Part shown: positions 21,259-31,575 of the stretch, one piece after another
Numbering within the stretch: the stretch's first letter is position 1
Layout: the number at the start of each line of letters is the position of its first letter
Source of the DNA: Bolinopsis microptera
Taxonomy: Eukaryota; Ctenophora; Tentaculata; Lobata; Bolinopsidae
Direction of reading: 5' to 3'
DNA length: 64,000 nt
NCBI RefSeq assembly: GCF_026151205.1
Contig: NC_087072.1
Coordinates: 26,067,799 to 26,131,798, forward strand
The notes under the pieces: generated by a model
What the model saw: only the letters and a program-made list of their open reading frames with translations
The model's database searches: none
What the model was told of the DNA's origin: nothing
Position numbers and translations under genes: made by a program

Positions 21259-24200
21259 ATGTTGAGTCAAGTATCCATACAATCAGTAAGAGTGTTAAGA
21301 TGTCTGGGCACGTTTAAAGTGCAATGTTGTAAGCAACATTACTCCTGCCTGCAACCTCCTCACCTTTCTACTACTACTCCTAAACACCTTTCTCGCCAGG
21401 TTAGTGTAAATCACTTATTATCTATTGTCGGCTATAAGTCTAAATGCCGGGACAAGAAATTAAATGGACATATTCATAGCATTACATAGTTTTACTGTCT
21501 AAAAGCTAGAGGGTGGCACATTAAATAACTCTACATATTTTGTGATGATATTAACCTCCTGCACCCTCAGTTGTCCAGTACTTCTGATCCAGATGACCCT
21601 ATCTCCCGCTGCCCCAAGTGCGGAGGCCCACTAAACAATCTGAAGGGAGTTTCCACCACCCCACGATTTGTGAAATGTCAGCAATGTGAATATTTCTACG
21701 TTTGTGACATTTTCAACAATGACATGAGAGTCGAATCAAGGTCAGATATCCTTGAAATTACTGATTCATACCAGTTGTACCAGTAATAAATTATATTAAT
21801 TAAATATACTAATAAAAATGGAAGTGCATCATTTGCTTTCTCTGCAATGAAGAAGAAGTATTATAACTTGATACATTTCAGCCACCTTGACCCAGCGTAC
21901 GACACCAAAGAAGACAGACTTCCTACCCCTAAAGAGATATTCTCGTATCTGAACGAGTATGTTATAGGACAGAGCCACCCGAAGAAAGTGCTATCAGTTG
22001 GTATCTACAATCATTACAAGAGGATACAGATAAACTTATCTGAGAAGAAATCATCTAGAGTGTCGGGTATCTCCAAGATGGATAAAACTAACGTCCTGCT
22101 TCTCGGTCCTACAGGTTTTAAAGAATACTTGTGTTGAAACAGGAAACATTATAAATAATCTTTATTTCATTTCAAAACAGAGAGAATCCCGTTATATTAT
22201 ATACGCAATTACCGTTAATTACCGGTGATAACTCACAGTTAACATTGCGACAGGGACGGGTAAGACCTTGTTAGCTCAGTCACTGGCCCATTGTCTAAAA
22301 GTTCCTATGACTATTTGTGACTGCACTTCTCTAACTCAAGCTGGGTATGTGGGGGAGGATGTGGAGTCTATTATCGCTAAACTTCTTATTGCTGCCGACT
22401 TTAATGTGGACAAGTGTCAGCGGGGCATCGTCTTTCTCGATGAGGTAAAATAAACACTTGCTTTGGGGGTCGTCAGCTATTTATATCATCTGTATGTTTA
22501 AACATTACTTTTATTATGTTTAATTCTTATACTATCTGTAATGTTAATAATTTCTGCAATGTTTATATTATCTGTAATGTTCATATATTTTCTGCAATGT
22601 TTATATTATCTGTTATGTTCATATATTTTTTGTAATGTTTATATTATCTGCAATGTTTATATTATCTGTAATGTTCATATGTTTCTGTGATGTTTATATT
22701 ATCTGTAATGTTTATATTATCTGTAATTTTCATATATTTTCTGTAATGTTTATATTATCTGTAATGTTTATATTATCTGTAATGTTTATATTATCTGCAA
22801 TGTTTATATTATCTGTTATGTTCATATATTATCTGTTATGTTCATATATTTTCTGCAATGTTAATATTATCTGTTATGTTCATATATTATCTGTTATGTT
22901 CATATATTTTCTGTAATGTTTATATTATCTGCAATGTTTATATTATCTGTAATGTTCATATGTTTTCTGTAATTTTTATATATTTTCTGTAATGTTTATA
23001 TTATCTCCAATGACCCCCCCTCTCTGAACAAGCTCTTTATTATTGTATTATATCAGGTTGATAAGATCTCGATGCGGTCTAAAGATGTACATGTGCGGGA
23101 CGTATCAGGTGAGGGAGTACAGCAGGCTCTCCTCAAACTTCTAGAAGGAACTTTAGTTACTATTCCTGAACGACTTATTCCCTCTCGAAAACTCAGATCG
23201 GAGCCCATTCAGATTGATACGACCAATATTCTTTTCATTGCTTCCGGAGCTTTTGCGGGGATCGAGAAGATTGTCAGGTATGTTTGGGAAATTGTCCGGT
23301 ATGCTTGGGAAGATTTTCCGGTATGTTCGGGAAGATTGTCCGGTATGTTTGGGAAAATTGTCCGGTATGTTTGGGAAGATTGTCCGGTATGTTTGGGAAG
23401 ATTGTCCTGTATGTTTGGGAAGATTGTCCGGTATGTTTGGGGAGATTGTCCGGTATGTTTGGGAAGATTGTCCGGTATGTTTGGGGAGATTGTCCGGTAT
23501 GTTTGGGAAGATTGTCCGGTATGTTTGGGAAGATTGTCCGGTATGTTTGGGGAGATTGTCCGGTATGTTTGGGAAGATTGTCCGGTATGTTTGGGGAGAT
23601 TGTCCGGTATGTTTGCGAAGATTGTCCGGTATGTTTGGGGAGATTGTCCGGTATGTTTGGGAAGATTTTCCGGTATGTTTGGGGAGATTGTCCGGTATGT
23701 TTGGGAAGATTGTCCGGTATGTTTGGGGAGATTGTCCGGTATGTTTGGGGAGATTGTCAGGTATGTCATGTTTGGGAAGATTGTCCTGTATGTTTAGGAA
23801 GATTGTCCGGTATGTTTGAAATAATCTCATTAGACCGTATGTCTCAATCCAAGCCGAGGGATTAAACGTTCTCACTTCAGAGGGCTAAGCCACCTAAATA
23901 TATCTAAAAATGACTCATGAGCGGATAAATAAAAAGATATTATGAGCATGAATACTGGTTTTTGTAAAAAATATCTCTCTTTTGCAGAAACAGAAAAGTT
24001 AAGAAAACGGTCGGGTTTGGTAGCCCTATTTCTAAAGATGCAGCTATTCTTGATCAGACCAAAAACAAAGAAAACTTCGAGCAACAACTTAAAATTAACG
24101 ATGACTTTTTAAAGGTGACACCATAGTTCTGACCATTCAAATTATAAGATTAAATTACACTTTTTGTATGGTGAGCTCAATAAAATAATAATGATATTAA

Positions 24201-27200
24201 TATTAATCATTGAAGTGAATTTTATATTATGTACCATTAAAAAGCCCTTCCTGTTGACTATAATGGAATTGGTGTACAGGAGATTGACGCAGAAGATCTG
24301 GTGAACTACGGGATTATACCTGAGTTTGTGGGCAGAATGCCCCTCTGTGTATCTCTCATGTCATTAGGTAATCTAACTATTTGAATCAAATGATGGAGTA
24401 CAGTTCGCTGTTTATTTAGGGCCCCTCCCTAGTTGAGGACCCCTCCTCCCTTGTTGAGTGCCCCCCTCTCTTGTTGAGGGGCCCTCCACCCTAGTTGAGG
24501 GGCCCTCCCCCCGGCCCCTAGTCGAGGCCCCCTTCCCCCTAGTTGTGCCCAGAAGCAAAGGTTTCTAGTTGAGGGCCCCTCCTCCCTTCACTGGTTGTAC
24601 CCCCTCCCCCCTAGCCGAGAGCTCCTCCTCCCTTGTTGAGGGCCCCCTTCCCCCTAGTTAAGGGCCCTCTCCCCCGAGTTTAAAGTGTAATTCCCTCAGA
24701 TCGCGAGGCTCTGGTAACGATCCTAACCCAGCCCAAGAACTCAATAATATCTCAATACAAGTACATGTTCACTTTGGATGACAGCGCACTCGTTTTCACT
24801 GATGATGCTCTGGACGCCATTGCTGAACTGGCCATCAAGAAACGAACTGGTAAATCTTTAAAATAGTTTTCTTTTTATTTGATTTGTCAATATCATGTTT
24901 GTTTTTTTGGAAGTTATCTGTGAAGGAAACGCGAGTTAAATAAAATCTAAAGTTACATTATAATATGTGAATTAAAAGTAAGCTCCTATCAGCAGAATTA
25001 CACGACAATCTGCAGAATAACGCTCTGTAAACTGCAGTATCCAGCGTTAGCCCAGTCTGCAGAGTCCAATAACGCTCTGTAAACTGCAGTATCCAGCGTT
25101 AGCCCAGTCTGCAGAGTCCAATAACGCTCTGTAAACTGCAGTATCCAGCGTTAGCCCAGTCTGCAGAGTCCAATAACGCTCTGTAAACTGCAGTATCCAG
25201 CGTTAGCCCAGTCTGCAGAGTCCAATAACGCTCTGTAAACTGCAGTATCCAGCGTTAGCCCAGTCTGCAGAGTCCAATAACGCTCTGTAAACTGCAGTAT
25301 CCAGCGTTAGCCCAGTCTGCAGAGTCCAATAACGCTCTGTAAACTGCAGTATCCAGCGTTAGCCCAGTCTGCAGAGTCCAATAACGCTCTGTAAACTGCA
25401 GTATCCAGCGTTATCCCAGTCTGCAGAGTCCAATAACGCTCTGTAAACTGCACAGTATCCAGCGTTAGCCCAGTCTGTATTGGTCCTCATCTGAACAAGA
25501 CCTACAATTCTCTTCCATATATTTGTTGTTGTGATTGTTACAGTGGCCTTGTCTGGTCCAGTAGGAACAGTTAGTGTTGAGGTCTTGACATGGAGTAGGG
25601 GACTCAGTTGTTGGTTCCTCATCTTTATCACAGTCCATCTTCATCTCCTGAGTAAACTCAGCGGCTCTACATACCTTACAGCGGCTCTAGATACCTTACA
25701 GTGGCTCTAGATACCTTACAGTGGCTCTAGATACCTTACAGCGGCTCTACATACCTTACAGTGGCTCTAGATACCTTACAGCGGCTCTAGATACCTTACA
25801 GCGGCTCTACATACCTTACAGTGGCTCTAGATACCTTACAGTGGCTCTAGATACCTTACAGCGGCTCTAGATACCTTACAGCGGCTCTACATACCTTACA
25901 GTGGCTCTAGATACCTTACAGTGGCTCTAGATACCTTACAGCGGCTCTAGATACCTTACAGCGGCTCTACATACCTTACAGTGGCTCTAGATACCTTACA
26001 GTGGCTCTAGATACCTTACAGTGGCTCTAGATACCTTACAGCGGCTCTAGATACCTTACAGTGGCTCTAGATACCTTACAGTGGCTCTAGATACCTTACA
26101 GTGGCTCTAGATACCTTACAGTGGCTCTAGATACCTTACAGCGGCTCTAGATACCTTACAGCGGCTCTAGATACCTTACAGTGGTCGAGGATGATGTTTT
26201 GACATGGGAAGACTTCTTTGATAAGAGCAAATACTTGAGGAGCTTATCCCTAGTGTTAATGTGGTTGTGAATACTATTTGGAGGGTTTGATCTGTACCCC
26301 TTCTGCAAAGTACAGCAGTTGACATTGCATAAGTACAGTGTGCCCTGTCTCCTCCTCACAGTGTGCCCTGTCTCCTCCTCACAGTGTGCCCTGTCTCCTC
26401 CTCACATTGTGCCCTGTCTCCTCCTCACAGTGTGCCCTGTCTCCTCCTCACAGTGTGCCCTGTCTCCTCCTCACAGTGTGCCCTGTCTCCTCCTCACAGT
26501 GTGCCCTGTCTCCTCCTCACAGTGTGCCCTGTCTCCTCCTCACAGTGTGCCTTGTCTCCTCCTCACAGTGTGCCCTGTCTCCTCCTCACAGTGTGCCCTG
26601 TCTCCTCCTCACAGTGTGCCCTGTCTCCTCCTCACAGTGTGCCCTGTCTCCTCCTCACAGTGTGCCCTGTCTCCTCCTCACAGTGTGCCCTGTCTCCTCC
26701 TCACAGTGTGCCCTGTCTCCTCCTCACAGTGTGCCCTGTCTCCTCCTCACAGTGTGCCCTGTCTCCTCCTCACAGTGTGCCCTGTCTCCTCCTCACAGTG
26801 TGCCCTGTCTCCTCCTCACAGTGTGCCCTGTCTCCTCCTCACAGTGTGCCCTGTCTCCTCCTCACAGTGTGCCCTGTCTCCTCCTCACAGTGTGCCCTGT
26901 CTCCTCCTCACAGTGTGCCCTGTCTCCTCCTCACATTGTGCCCTGTCTCCTCCTCACAGTGTGCCCTGTCTCCTCCTCGTACCAGTATCTGAGGCACCCT
27001 GATATCGCGTACTTGGCTCCCAGCAGGTGAACACCGTGCGCAAACTCGTGGAGGAAGATATTCTCTGTCGCGTACTGGTCCTGCGCGTAGCACAGGATAT
27101 TCTCCTCGGCACCGAGATAGGCCACGCTTCTGTAGCTCCTGTAGTACTATCTCTGCCTGTTATAGAAGTAACCCAATTTGACGAGAAATACTAAAATACA

Positions 27201-28911
27201 GTATGTTACTGTATAGTACTATAGTGTAACGAGTAATCGTACATTTATGGAGGGGCGGTCAGCTCCTTATTTATAACCTGTTGAGATAGGCCAATCTTCT
27301 GTAGCTCCGAGTCCTCTAGCCCTGGCATTCCAGAATACAGGTCCAACCAGCTATGTTCAGGAATGTTTGTGGTGTACTCAGTGGTTGCCATGATGCCCAC
27401 TCTCCCGTATCTTTGGTAGTAATTGTTCCTGACTCCTGAATGATCTGCCAACAGGAACCTCAATACGTAGCAAGCTCTCTTCAAGGCATCGTCCGGAACT
27501 CTGCTGGAAGACACAACTGGTATACCGTACGCTTCAGTGTATTTCTGATAGAACTGAGTCAGACCGTGCGGGTACATTTCACTTGCATACCTAAGTTTTT
27601 GTGGGAGCCCTCTTATTCGATCTGTTGGTTTTGGTCTTCCTGTTTTAGTAAGTCTCAAATACCAAGCGAGGAGTTTAGTGATCTTCTGAATGGTGCTATA
27701 AAGCTAAGCCGCTGCATTGCAACAAAAGAAGAATGGCGTATAGCTTCATTTTGTGATGTTGAACTAACTTTGTCGCGTTTATATATAGTCCTGATATTAT
27801 TAGGTTCTGAGCTGAGAAAACGAGATCTTCTTAATGTTTTAATGTTGTTACTGATCATTTCATTATTGTTGAGGGTTTTAATAAACTTATACCTGTATTA
27901 TATAACTTATGCTTATATTACACATTCAATAAAGGCCGTGAGAATAATCAAATTGTCGACCCAGATGTTAACTATGTTAATGCTGTGTTAACTATGTTAA
28001 CTATGTAAATGCTGTGTTAACTATGTAAATGCTGTGTTAACTATGTAAATGCTGTGTTAACCATGTTAACTATGTAAATGCTGTGTTAACTATGTTAACT
28101 ATGTAAATACTGTGTTAACTATTTTAACTATGTAAATGCTGTGTTAACTATGTTAACTATGTAAATGCTGTGTTAACTATGTTAACTATGTAAATGCTGT
28201 GTTAACTATGTTAACTATGTAAATGCTGTGTTAACTATGTTAACTATGTAAATGCTGTGTTAACTATGTAAATGCTGTGTTAACTATTTAAATGCTGTGT
28301 TAACCATGTTAACTATGTAAATGCTGTGTTAACTATGTTAACTATGTAAATACTGTGTTAACTATTTTAACTATGTAAATGCTGTGTTAACTATGTTAAC
28401 TATGTAAATGCTGTGTTAACTATGTTAACTATGTAAATGCTGTGTTAACTATGTTAACTATGTAAATGCTGTGTTAACTATGTTAACTATGTAAATGCTG
28501 TGTTAACTATGTAAATGCTGTGTTAACTATTTAAATGCTGTGTTAACCATGTTAACTATGTAAATGCTGTGTTAACTATGTAAATACTGTGTTAACTATT
28601 TTAACTATGTAAATGCTGTGTTAACTATGTTAACTATGTAAATGCTGTGTTAACTATGTTAACTATGTAAATGCTGTGTTAACTATGTTAACTATGTAAA
28701 TGCTATGTTAACTTGTTCGTTATCAGGTGCACGTGGTCTGAGGAGTATATTAGAGAATGTACTAATGGAGATAATGTACGAAGTTCCAGGATCAGACATA
28801 ACTCAAGTCACGATAACGAGGGAAGTGGTGGAGAAGCAGTCACAACCTCTCTACAAACGAGTTGATAAAGGGGACAAGGAAGAGAGTGCAGCAGCTGCTA
28901 TTAAAATATAA
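21259..28911 (+). CDS. CLPX: Mitochondrial ATP-dependent protease ATPase subunit ClpX, 9 exons
   Basis: Exons: 21259-21399, 21571-21740, 21882-22114, 22254-22444, 23057-23277, 23988-24114, 24280-24367, 24700-24849, 28727-28911. They total 1506 nt (501 residues plus TAA) with all phases consistent. Exon 1 encodes a basic Ser/Gln-rich N-terminus suited to mitochondrial import. Exon 2 holds the ClpX zinc-binding motif (CPKC ... KCQQC). The AAA+ core shows Walker A GPTGTGKT, pore loop GYVG, Walker B GIVFLDE and sensor-2 GARGLRS. The ClpP-docking loop tripeptide reads VGF (KKTVGFGSP) where human has LGF and bacteria IGF. The protein unfolds substrates for ClpP in the mitochondrial matrix and, in other animals, activates ALAS. 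Introns 4, 5 and 8 hold tandem arrays, and intron 8 encloses an opposite-strand peptidase pseudogene. Confidence 0.95.
22490..23010 (+). repeat. Irregular AT-rich tandem repeat in CLPX intron 4
   Basis: Variants of (tgtaatgt)ttatattatc and ttcatatattttctg alternate for about 0.5 kb. It appears purely intronic. Confidence 0.85.
23268..23815 (+). repeat. 22-bp array repeating the CLPX exon 5 donor junction
   Basis: The exon ends gaagattgtcag|gtatgtttggg, and the array repeats gaagattgtccg|gtatgtttggg about 25 times (period 22 bp; some units cag, cct, or ggag instead of gaag). Each unit therefore contains the last ~10 bases of the exon and the first ~12 of the intron, including a GTATGT donor. 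Confidence 0.95.
24415..24680 (+). repeat. C-rich degenerate repeat in CLPX intron 7
   Basis: Variants of gggcccctcc(c)tagttgag recur about ten times between exons 7 and 8. Confidence 0.85.
25005..25485 (-). repeat. 52-bp tandem array, about 9 copies
   Basis: The period is exactly 52 bp (cgctctgt at 25021, 25073 and so on). On the minus strand each unit contains cagactgggctaacgctgg. That segment matches the last codons and TAA stop of the ShKT exon at 25465-25647, so the array copies the end of that coding region and its 3' flank. Confidence 0.9.
25660..26182 (-). repeat. 20-bp array repeating a peptidase exon donor junction
   Basis: On the minus strand the exon ends cactgtaag|gtatctagagcc, and the unit tgtaag|gtatctagagccgc (or ccac) repeats about 26 times. 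It fills the intron up to the gagtttactcag acceptor of the ShKT exon. Two unit variants (ctag/ctac and gcgg/gtgg) alternate, suggesting higher-order duplications. Confidence 0.95.
26337..26982 (-). repeat. 23-bp array starting at a peptidase exon donor
   Basis: On the minus strand the HEFAH exon runs into gtacgaggaggagacagg, then units gtgaggaggagacagggcac (plus act) repeat about 27 times. Each unit begins with a GTGAGG donor-like sequence. Read on the plus strand, the units resemble 3' splice sites (cctgtctcctcctcacag). All long frames here are repeat artefacts. Confidence 0.95.
27139..27236. mobile_element. Truncated MITE related to 37936-38036
   Basis: The right end gtatagtactatagtgtaacg and the internal cccaatttgacgagaaatac block match the 101-bp inverted-repeat element at 37936. 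The opposite end is cut at tagtactatctc, where a duplicated ggagctacagaag peptidase segment begins. Confidence 0.7.
27960..28712 (+). repeat. AT-rich tandem repeat (ttaactatgtaaatgctgtg) in CLPX intron 8
   Basis: The basic units are ttaactatgtaaatgctgtg and ttaactatg, combined into a longer period (a block at 28020-28260 recurs at 28260-28500). It runs almost to the exon 9 acceptor at 28726. Confidence 0.95.
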
Positions 28912-29039
28912 TGAGGGATTATGAGATGTTTTAGAGTCCATTGAGGCGGAACGAAATTCAGAAATTGATAAAAACCTGATCTTGTTTGACAAATATTTGA
29001 AAATTGAAGATATAGATTCTCAACAGTGACCTTATTATG

Positions 29040-29302
29040 TCCAGCCCCCCCCCCTCACCAGCCCAGTCACCATGGTTACAGCCCCCCCTCACCAGCCCAG
29101 TTACCATGGTTACAGCCCCCCCCCCCCCCTCACCAGCCCAGTTACCATGGTTACAGCCCCCCCTCACCAGCCCAGTCACCATGGTTACAGCCCCCCCTCA
29201 CCAGCCCACTTACCATGGTTACAGCCCCCTCACCAGCCCAGTTACCATGGTTACAGCCCCCCCCCCCCCCCTTCACCAGCCCAGTTACCATGGTTACAGC
29301 GA
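29040..29302 (+). repeat. C-rich ~30-40-bp tandem repeat
   Basis: Eight variants of ccctcaccagcccagttacc followed by atggttacagcc with variable C-runs, within 150 bp of the CLPX stop codon, so probably in its 3' UTR or just after. The frames on both strands are by-products. Confidence 0.9.
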
Positions 29303-29309
29303 CCATTGA

Positions 29310-29895
29310 CCCAGTCATCTTATTCCTTGTAATGTATTGTATTAAATCGCATCTCAAGTGGTGCCAACTTATTTTTTTGAAATAACCAAAGAGTCTTTAA
29401 ATCACAAAAGCATGAGAATGAGAACAAATTGGATTATTAAGTTATTACATCCTAGTGATTGTTATACTTGATTAGTTTTTATCATTGAACTAATGCAAAA
29501 CTTTCCGAAATATTGTTTTGTTTATGATTTTATACGGGTAGTCAAAATGTTTTGGGGTTGAATTGAAGTATGAAGACACACTTCACATGTTATTGTATAC
29601 AGTGAAACCGATTTTAAAATGTGAAATAAAGCGTGTTTGTACTATATTAATAGAATGCCAGACAGGAGCACGCCTTCAGCCTGATCTGGGAAGTAACACA
29701 ACCGACCCCTCGTTTGTGTACATTCACGTTAGCTATTGCTCGTTTATTGTTAGTTGTCATGTGGGGACGACCCTAGGGGCGCAACTGCAAACGCGCCGTA
29801 TTGCGCGCGCGCAGGTTGTATAGCTGCAAGTCGATCAAATCAAGTGCAATATCTCTTCCTTGTATAATTGACATTATCATCCATTAAAGGATAGA
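29310..29895. other. Intergenic, no gene seen
   Basis: AT-rich sequence downstream of CLPX. It contains aataaa at about 29625. Confidence 0.5.
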
Positions 29896-29901
29896 CACGC
29901 C

Positions 29902-30027
29902 CTATATTGTAGCTGATCTTGTCACACACTCCATTCGGTTGCAGATACCGGGGCTGAGGCACACATCCTGTCCTTGTAAGGTGATCACTTTCTGCTGGGG
30001 GGAGTTATGAGTCAGCCCAGATACATT
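29902..30027 (-). CDS. Possible terminal exon of an unrecognised gene
   Basis: The minus-strand frame starts directly after a good acceptor (acccaccacag) and runs 41 codons to TAG. The sequence (VSGLTHNSPQQKVITLQGQD, then a three-cysteine tail) looks protein-like but matches nothing I know. It could belong with the coding-like stretches at 30242-30475 and 30556-30700 on the same strand, but I could not find phase-compatible joins. Confidence 0.3.
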   Translation of the reverse strand, partial: NVSGLTHNSPQQKVITLQGQDVCLSPGICNRMECVTRSATI

Positions 30028-30241
30028 CTGTGGTGGGTGGTTAGAATTGAGAGGAGCGTTATCAATTATCATCCGTAGTATAATACTCCACACGTCTCAT
30101 TGCACTATGAACACTATTTAATATAATTTAGAAACATTATAATATTTAACGATTCACATATCAGGTTATTATAACATGATATTATTATTATTATTATTAT
30201 AAAACAGGATCTTACCGACAAAAATGATTCATAAAAATACC

Positions 30242-30475
30242 TTAATGCGGTAAATTGTACCCGTGAAACAGATTTTCCCAACATCTGTTGTATGCAGCTA
30301 TATCTTTGATTTCGTTTAATTCATACAAGTTATCGATGTGCAAATTTCTACTACTTAGATCACTTAAATAAATTATCTGATTCAATAGCAAAAGAGAGAG
30401 AGCCGTTTGGGCTGGGGTGCTTTCCATACTCCTGAGAATGTGTCTTTCATACAATGCTTTGTTGCTTATCGTACC
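30242..30475 (-). CDS. Possible exon or last exon, unrecognised
   Basis: The minus-strand frame follows a possible acceptor (cctaaag) and encodes about 77 residues, including ALYERHILRSMESTPAQTAL and a Leu-rich NLHIDNLYELNEIKDIAAYN, then stops. Composition is protein-like. Another frame upstream on the same strand (30700-30556; HKSNQEVIRKMNKIKWPPNF) may be a further exon. Function unknown. Confidence 0.35.
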   Translation of the reverse strand, partial: GTISNKALYERHILRSMESTPAQTALSLLLLNQIIYLSDLSSRNLHIDNLYELNEIKDIAAYNRCWENLFHGYNLPH

Positions 30476-30889
30476 TTTAGGCCATTTGATGTTTGATATG
30501 ATAGCACAACTTAAAGATTAGTGATAACGCAAATCCGAGTTAAACTCAATTATTCATAAATCAAACTATATTTTTCAAAGTCCCTACTGCTACACTCAAG
30601 CATTGCAATGTTCCGAATATATTGGAAATTTGGTGGCCATTTGATTTTATTCATCTTCCTAATTACTTCCTGATTGCTCTTATGTAGAACGATCATGACT
30701 AATATAAATATATAATATACAGCTTCAGAATTACAACTTTTGCTTGCCAGGGTCTCACACTTATAGTTATACTTATAGACTGCATCAGTTTTATCTGATT
30801 GTGAAGTTTGAAAGAATGAAGAAGTTACAGCAATGCGCGCAATTAGGGGAGTGTGCCTTCGGTGGAGATATAACCTGCGCCTTTGATAT

Positions 30890-31480
30890 GGGGTCGTTCA
30901 CATATTACGTAATCAATATTTTAGCAATTTTTACCCCCTCCCCCTTCCGTAATCAACCTTGTATCACGTTGCGACCCCCACGGTCGTTTCACTATGTGAC
31001 GATACAGGGAGAGCCGCGCACTTCGTGCGCGGCGGGTCATACAACGTATGACAAAATCAACCGTAATCAAGACCCAACCCCCCCCCCTCCTGACAGCAAT
31101 ATTACGTAATCATGGCCTGACCACCCCCGACCCCCCCTTTACTTTTTTCCTAGAAATCACTTTTCTCTACGTTTCATGCTACCCTGATCATGCTATCATG
31201 ACGAGCCGAAATCATTGTTATGATATCCGGCCAAGCACCTTCTAAACTACTTACTATTATAGCCGGATATTCGATAAATTTCTAAATTTTATCACTATCA
31301 GAGTGAAATTGAGTGGAATTTGAATTAAAATATTGTCAAATTGTTATTATTCTAGAGGGTAAAAAAGAAAATTTTGATTACGTAATCAACGGCCGAAACC
31401 CCCCCCCCCCCGTAATCAACCGTAAGCATTTGGAAACCCCCCTCCCCCCTCGGCTGATTACGTAATATGTGAACGACCCC
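30890..31480. mobile_element. 591-bp non-autonomous DNA element with 26-bp perfect terminal inverted repeats
   Basis: The left end starts GGGGTCGTTCACATATTACG and the right end is its exact reverse complement over 26 bp. The interior is full of cgtaatcaacc-type motifs and C-runs and has no coding frame. A ~96-bp mini-element is nested at 30959-31054. The superfamily cannot be assigned from the ends alone. Confidence 0.9.
30959..31054 (+). mobile_element. ~100-bp structured mini-element, copy C (nested)
   Basis: Flanked by the perfect 8-bp direct repeat AATCAACC (30951-30958 and 31055-31062). It starts TTGTATCACG and ends GTATGACAA. The strongest hairpin (GCCGCGCAC/GTGCGCGGC) is intact; the TAGCGTC hairpin seen in copy B is shortened here. 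Confidence 0.9.
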
Positions 31481-31575
31481 TAAAATAAAAGTGTTTCTGC
31501 AAATGAAGACCTTACTGGGAATGGGGAAACTGAAATTATATTATGCAAACTGGAAAAAAGTTTGTGTTAAACTTG

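Larger units (their letters stand above)
25465..27598 (-). pseudogene. Broken secreted zinc metallopeptidase with C-terminal ShKT domain
   Basis: Minus-strand pieces in order: 27598-27278 ([11 protein letters not shown]...), about 27150-26983 with the zinc-site helix [14 protein letters not shown] (HExxH), 26302-26175 ([14 protein letters not shown], then [12 protein letters not shown] after a frame change) and 25647-25465. The last piece encodes an ShKT-type six-cysteine module (C-x6-C-x3-W-x3-GxC...YM..NC..C). The peptidase resembles secreted HEFAH-containing zincins of invertebrates and fungi; I cannot name the family. Breaks: N-terminus missing, one base lost near 27330 relative to the 37.3-kb copy, a MITE-like insertion with a short flank duplication at about 27140-27236, a frameshift before the FPCQN block, and loss of the segment expected between the HEFAH and [11 protein letters not shown] regions, where a 23-bp array now lies. 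It sits in CLPX intron 8 on the opposite strand. Confidence 0.75.

Noticed and set aside
23153..23875. Repeat proteins on both strands over the 22-bp array
   Set aside because: By-products of an intronic array beginning at the CLPX exon 5 donor.
26319..27030. Ser/Pro/Cys-rich 209-230-residue frames
   Set aside because: All frames of a 23-bp repeat; no independent evidence of coding.
21259..28911. Bacterial contamination because of clpX
   Set aside because: The gene has eight phase-consistent GT-AG introns and a targeting-like N-terminus.
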